Shown piece by piece: positions 6,642 through 8,804 of a DNA stretch of 8,804 nucleotides. The translations under genes and the position numbers were made by a program. Origin of the DNA: an uncultured Gammaproteobacteria bacterium. Its GTDB lineage: Bacteria; Pseudomonadota; Gammaproteobacteria; UBA9214. The DNA lies in assembly GCA_905480305.1 (NCBI GenBank), contig CAJQPV010000196.1, positions 1 through 8,804 of the forward strand. The letters run 5' to 3'. Within the stretch, counting starts at the first letter, position 1, and every line of letters begins with the position of its first letter. Under the pieces are notes generated by a model that was not told the origin of the DNA, made no database searches, and worked only from the letters and a program-made list of their open reading frames with translations.

Positions 6642-7703
6642 ATGAGTAACTTCGACACAGACCCTATTGAACGATCGCATAACCGCCGCATTGCTGTGTG
6701 GCTGTTCGTCTGCTGCCTGATGGTATACGCCATGGTGATACTCGGTGGCGCCACACGGCTGACCGGCTCCGGCCTGTCCATGGTTGAGTGGGACCCGATC
6801 TTCGGCGTTATCCCGCCGCTTGACCAGCAAACCTGGGATGCAACGTTCGCACGCTATAAAGAATCACCGGAATATCTAAAAATCAATATCGGCATGGACC
6901 TGGACGGTTTCAAGCGTATTTACTGGTATGAATTCTCGCACCGCTTGCTGGGACGAACCATCGGCACCGTATTCCTGATACCGTTCCTGTTCTTTCTCTT
7001 CAAGGGCTGGGTGCAGCGCCCACTCATCCCGAAGCTGACGGTCATGTTTATTCTCGGTGGCCTGCAAGGCGTGCTGGGCTGGTACATGGTCAAGAGTGGC
7101 CTGGTCGACAACCCGCATGTCAGCCAGTACCGACTGACCGCGCATCTCGGACTGGCCGTGCTGATCTACGCCTATATGCTGCATGTTGCACTCAGGCTCT
7201 GGTATGGTCGTCAACAAACAACAGCTGTGTCGAGCTGCGTTCAACGCGCAACCGGACTGCTTGGTATTACTGTCTTCATCACCATCCTGTCCGGGGGATT
7301 TGTTGCCGGCCTCAAGGCAGGCTTTGCCTACAATACGTTTCCGTTAATGGATGGCCGCTGGGTGCCGGAAGTTATTTTCATGCAGGAACCGCTGTGGCGT
7401 AATTTCTTCGAGAATATAGCTACCGTGCAATTTGGCCATCGCGTGCTCGCCACGCTGGTGTTCTTCGGCGTTATCATCCTGTGGATCACCGGCATGCGCC
7501 AGCAGCTACCGGCTGCATCGCGTAACGGCCTGCACCTGCTGCTGGCTGCTGCGCTGTTACAGGTCACGCTGGGCATTTCCACACTGCTCATGCACGTCCC
7601 GATTGTGCTGGCAGCCGCCCATCAGGGCGGTGCCTTGCTGTTACTGACGGCCGTGATTTATACACGCAACCGGATGTCAGGAACAGCGTCAGCCGGGAAA
7701 TAA
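6642..7703 (+). CDS. ctaA: heme A synthase, COX15/CtaA family
   Basis: Inner-membrane enzyme that oxidises the C8 methyl of heme O to the formyl group of heme A, the cofactor of aa3-type cytochrome oxidases. The 353-residue protein has about eight membrane segments in two related halves. The four conserved histidines are visible: H100 (YEFSHRLLGR), H168 (LTAHLGLA), H266 (QFGHRVLAT) and H327 (AAHQGGALLLL). The N-terminal block LGGATRLTGSGLSMVEW (34-50) is a family hallmark. It is of the proteobacterial/mitochondrial COX15 type (VSQYRLTAHL), without the extracellular cysteine pair of Bacillus-type CtaA. The ATG at 6642 directly follows a TTG; GGA is only 3 nt upstream, so initiation looks weak. 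No cox structural genes or ctaB neighbour it here, so it seems to be transcribed alone, ending convergently with the cytochrome genes. Confidence 0.96.
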   Translation: MSNFDTDPIERSHNRRIAVWLFVCCLMVYAMVILGGATRLTGSGLSMVEWDPIFGVIPPLDQQTWDATFARYKESPEYLKINIGMDLDGFKRIYWYEFSHRLLGRTIGTVFLIPFLFFLFKGWVQRPLIPKLTVMFILGGLQGVLGWYMVKSGLVDNPHVSQYRLTAHLGLAVLIYAYMLHVALRLWYGRQQTTAVSSCVQRATGLLGITVFITILSGGFVAGLKAGFAYNTFPLMDGRWVPEVIFMQEPLWRNFFENIATVQFGHRVLATLVFFGVIILWITGMRQQLPAASRNGLHLLLAAALLQVTLGISTLLMHVPIVLAAAHQGGALLLLTAVIYTRNRMSGTASAGK

Positions 7704-7717
7704 TCTCCCGGACTGAC
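7688..7717. terminator. hairpin overlapping the ctaA stop codon
   Basis: GTCAGCCGGGA (7688-7698) pairs with TCCCGG (7706-7711) and CTGAC (7713-7717): an 11-bp stem with a single bulged A (7712) and a 7-nt loop that contains the ctaA TAA. No U-tract follows on either strand. Set in the 26-bp gap between convergent genes, it may help end transcription from both sides. Confidence 0.45.
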
Positions 7718-7729
7718 AGCAGGCCTCAA

Positions 7730-8038
7730 TTACAAACTGTTGTACCAGGCAGCCAGGTTCTGAATATCGGCATCCGTCAACGGCTTTGCCATCGGCGTCA
7801 TCATGGGGTCCGTGCGACTACCATCCCGAAAAGCGGTCAACTGTTTAACCAGGTAACCTGCCTGTTGACCCGCCAGGTTTGGCCACAATGGATTACTGCT
7901 GATTCCCTGTGCGCCATGGCAACCGGCACAGGAAGCTGACCTGGCCTTGCCCGCGATGATATCGCCCGCATGCACTGCACTACCAAACAACAGCAGCGCT
8001 GCCGCCATGCATGCGACGCTAATTTTTTTTACTTTCAT
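7730..8038 (-). CDS. periplasmic cytochrome c553 / c4-like single-heme protein
   Basis: Small monoheme class I cytochrome c, expected to shuttle electrons in the periplasm, for example between a quinol-oxidising complex or sulfur-oxidising enzyme and a terminal oxidase. The 102-residue precursor has a Sec signal peptide (MKVKKISVACMAAALLLFGS..) with likely cleavage after AHA at 24. The heme motif CAGCH is at 37-41 and the Met ligand lies in the RTDPMMTPM region (Met79, Met80 or Met83). PNLAGQQAGYLVKQLTAFRDG (53-73) and DIQNLAAWY (91-99) match one domain of cytochrome c4 and related c553 proteins. ATG at 8038 is set by an excellent GGAGGTG (8045-8051) 6 nt upstream and by the signal peptide; the longer frame to 8182 would bury both. 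It lies 115 bp after the cytochrome c5 gene on the same strand, behind a terminator. Confidence 0.92.
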   Translation of the reverse strand: MKVKKISVACMAAALLLFGSAVHAGDIIAGKARSASCAGCHGAQGISSNPLWPNLAGQQAGYLVKQLTAFRDGSRTDPMMTPMAKPLTDADIQNLAAWYNSL

Positions 8039-8044
8039 GAAACA

Positions 8045-8051
8045 CACCTCC
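8045..8051 (-). promoter_or_regulatory. strong Shine-Dalgarno of the c553-like gene, close to a terminator
   Basis: GGAGGTG on the minus strand, 6 nt before the ATG at 8038. Only 6 nt separate it from the U-tract of the terminator at 8058-8089, so there is no room for a promoter between them. Its GGTGTG extension (8043-8048) is complementary to the CACACC in the terminator's 3' arm. Confidence 0.8.
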
Positions 8052-8057
8052 GCAGGT

Positions 8058-8089
8058 AAAAAAAATGGTGTGCATAAATGCACACCATT
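8058..8089 (-). terminator. intrinsic terminator or attenuator between the two cytochrome genes
   Basis: Read on the minus strand, AATGGTGTGCA (8089-8079) and TGCACACCATT (8074-8064) form a perfect 11-bp stem with a 4-nt loop, followed by a run of U down to 8058 (eight U counting two in the stem). This is a classic Rho-independent terminator for the cytochrome c5 transcript. It also sits in the leader of the downstream cytochrome, whose expression would then depend on read-through, an initiation site I could not find, or RNA processing. Confidence 0.88.
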
Positions 8090-8153
8090 CGAGAACACTC
8101 TTACAACAATCAGCAGCCTGGAAAACACCTGCCGCCGACATGCCAGATATAGA

Positions 8154-8456
8154 TTACTGGCTCTGGCTAACCATGTACTCAATTGCTGCCTTCAGGTCAT
8201 CATCAGTACAGGCTGCACAGGCGCCCCTCGGCGGCATGGCACCCTTACCCTTGATAGAAACAGCCAGCAAGGCGTCAACGCCGGTGGCTATACGCGGAGC
8301 CCAGGCTTCCTTGTCACCCAGCTTGGGAGAACCGGCAACACCGCTGGCATGACAGGACTGGCAACTGCTCTGGTAGATTTTCTGACCGTCAGCCAGTACA
8401 GAACCACTTGCAGCCAGTAACAGGCCTGCAGCTACTACATTAATTACGTTTTTCAT
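8154..8456 (-). CDS. cytochrome c5
   Basis: Monoheme periplasmic cytochrome of the c5 type, an electron donor to terminal oxidases in gammaproteobacteria and relatives. The 100-residue precursor has a Sec signal peptide with likely cleavage after VLA at 22. The heme motif CQSCH is at 32-36, followed by ASGVAGSPKLGD, and the Met ligand is Met74 in KGKGAMPPRG. C80 and C83 (CAAC) form the second cysteine pair, a disulfide that is a hallmark of cytochrome c5. The mature protein of about 78 residues fits the family. ATG at 8456 is chosen for the signal peptide and GGAG 8 nt upstream; an extension to 8483 adds only nine residues without similarity. It is the first gene of a cytochrome pair, with its own promoter at 8533-8562 and a strong terminator after it. 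Confidence 0.94.
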   Translation of the reverse strand: MKNVINVVAAGLLLAASGSVLADGQKIYQSSCQSCHASGVAGSPKLGDKEAWAPRIATGVDALLAVSIKGKGAMPPRGACAACTDDDLKAAIEYMVSQSQ

Positions 8457-8532
8457 TTCAATAACTCCATTTTTGTAAAACACGGGAATTTGGGGACTAA
8501 CCGCCGACCGCCATCAGCGTGTCCGTACGCGT

Positions 8533-8562
8533 AGTATATTAGAAACAGTTAATTTGCATCAA
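8533..8562 (-). promoter_or_regulatory. predicted sigma-70 promoter of the cytochrome c5 gene
   Basis: On the minus strand TTGATG (8557-8562) and TATACT (8533-8538) match the -35 and -10 consensus at four and five of six bases, with an 18-bp spacer. The leader to the ATG at 8456 would be about 70 nt. This is the best promoter match I found in the window. Confidence 0.5.
8549..8562 (-). promoter_or_regulatory. FNR/CRP-family-like box overlapping the c5 -35
   Basis: TTGAT-GCAA-ATTAA on the minus strand matches the FNR consensus TTGAT-N4-ATCAA at nine of ten positions. Its centre would be near -30 relative to the predicted start, inside the promoter, a position that favours repression rather than class II activation (near -41.5). 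The area is AT-rich, so a chance match is possible. Confidence 0.4.
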
Positions 8563-8607
8563 CTTGTAAATACATTATATATAATAATCATATAGTTAAT
8601 AATTTTC

Positions 8608-8804
8608 TCAGGCGCCCAGCAAGCGCTGCCACCAGCGCCGGCGGCTGCCGGGCAACGCCGCAGAGGCGTACAGTTCGGCAGGTGGCAGCTTTGACAGGAT
8701 CCAGCCCGGCAACGGCGGATTGTCACTGTAGCCACAGGAAACACCCAGCTTGTTGGGATCAAATATCTTTACGAACTGTGGTGCCTGCATCGAATCAGCA
8801 AACA
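8608..8804 (-). CDS. unknown protein, C-terminal 65 residues only
   Basis: An open frame enters from the right edge and ends at TGA 8608-8610. The visible part has PQFVKIFDPNKLGVSCGYSD, then NPPLPGWILSKLPP, then an arginine- and tryptophan-rich end (RRRWWQRLLGA). I do not recognise the family. One cysteine is present and no membrane segment is visible. The ordered, Pro/Gly/aromatic-rich composition and good codon use speak for a real gene over the competing shorter frame at 8559-8762. The ATG at 8788-8790 is internal, as the frame stays open to the edge. It is on the same strand as, and 151 bp upstream of, the cytochrome c5 gene, but the AT-rich gap with a predicted promoter suggests separate transcription. 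Confidence 0.6.
   Translation of the reverse strand, partial: FADSMQAPQFVKIFDPNKLGVSCGYSDNPPLPGWILSKLPPAELYASAALPGSRRRWWQRLLGA

Noticed and set aside
8039..8182. A longer start for the c553-like cytochrome
   Set aside because: It would run through the terminator and place the signal peptide internally; the GGAGGTG before 8038 settles the start.
8571..8602. AT-rich ATTATATATAAT palindrome region as an origin or terminator
   Set aside because: It is a simple AT run with no iterons, DnaA boxes or GC stem; the composition alone explains the palindrome.

Overview
The window looks like chromosomal DNA of a chemolithoautotrophic gammaproteobacterium, probably a marine or salt-adapted sulfur oxidiser. 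The grounds are a proteobacterial-type phosphoribulokinase (Calvin-Benson-Bassham cycle), an NhaD sodium/proton antiporter, SulP-family anion transport, a DsrE-like protein of the kind common in sulfur oxidisers, two small periplasmic c-type cytochromes and a heme A synthase. The organism assignment is inference from gene content and protein resemblance; no rRNA or tRNA gene was found.

Layout. (1) 1-552, plus: 3' part of trmB. (2) 594-3762, minus: a sulP-nhaD operon with a 4-bp gap, read away from a predicted promoter near 3819-3847. (3) 3763-4381: divergent region holding the intact first ~55 codons of a second, BicA-like SulP gene that then stops abruptly (3954-4160), and a possible LysR-type site. 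(4) 4382-5257, plus: phosphoribulokinase, closed by a strong GC-rich hairpin. (5) 5478-5955, plus: two small unrecognised genes, the second with two CX6C cysteine pairs. (6) 5979-6503, minus: a membrane-anchored DsrE-like protein. (7) 6642-7703, plus: ctaA/cox15 heme A synthase. (8) 7730-8456, minus: a c553/c4-like cytochrome downstream of a cytochrome c5, separated by a textbook intrinsic terminator that lies only 6 nt before the second gene's ribosome binding site. The c5 promoter carries an FNR-like box. (9) 8608-8804, minus: 3' end of an unrecognised gene. No stretch above 300 bases lacks a gene if the SulP remnant is counted; without it, 3763-4381 is a 619-base gap.

How the genes may work together. 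Phosphoribulokinase makes the CO2 acceptor for Rubisco. A SulP transporter paired with a sodium/proton antiporter and a BicA-like remnant sit divergently next to it, so this may be, or may once have been, a sodium-linked inorganic carbon uptake module; sulfate transport is the alternative. Heme A synthase supports an aa3-type oxidase, and the cytochromes are plausible periplasmic electron donors to a terminal oxidase. The most unusual points are the truncated BicA-like gene, the terminator-against-RBS layout in the cytochrome pair, the membrane-tethered DsrE-like protein and the small double-CX6C protein beside phosphoribulokinase.
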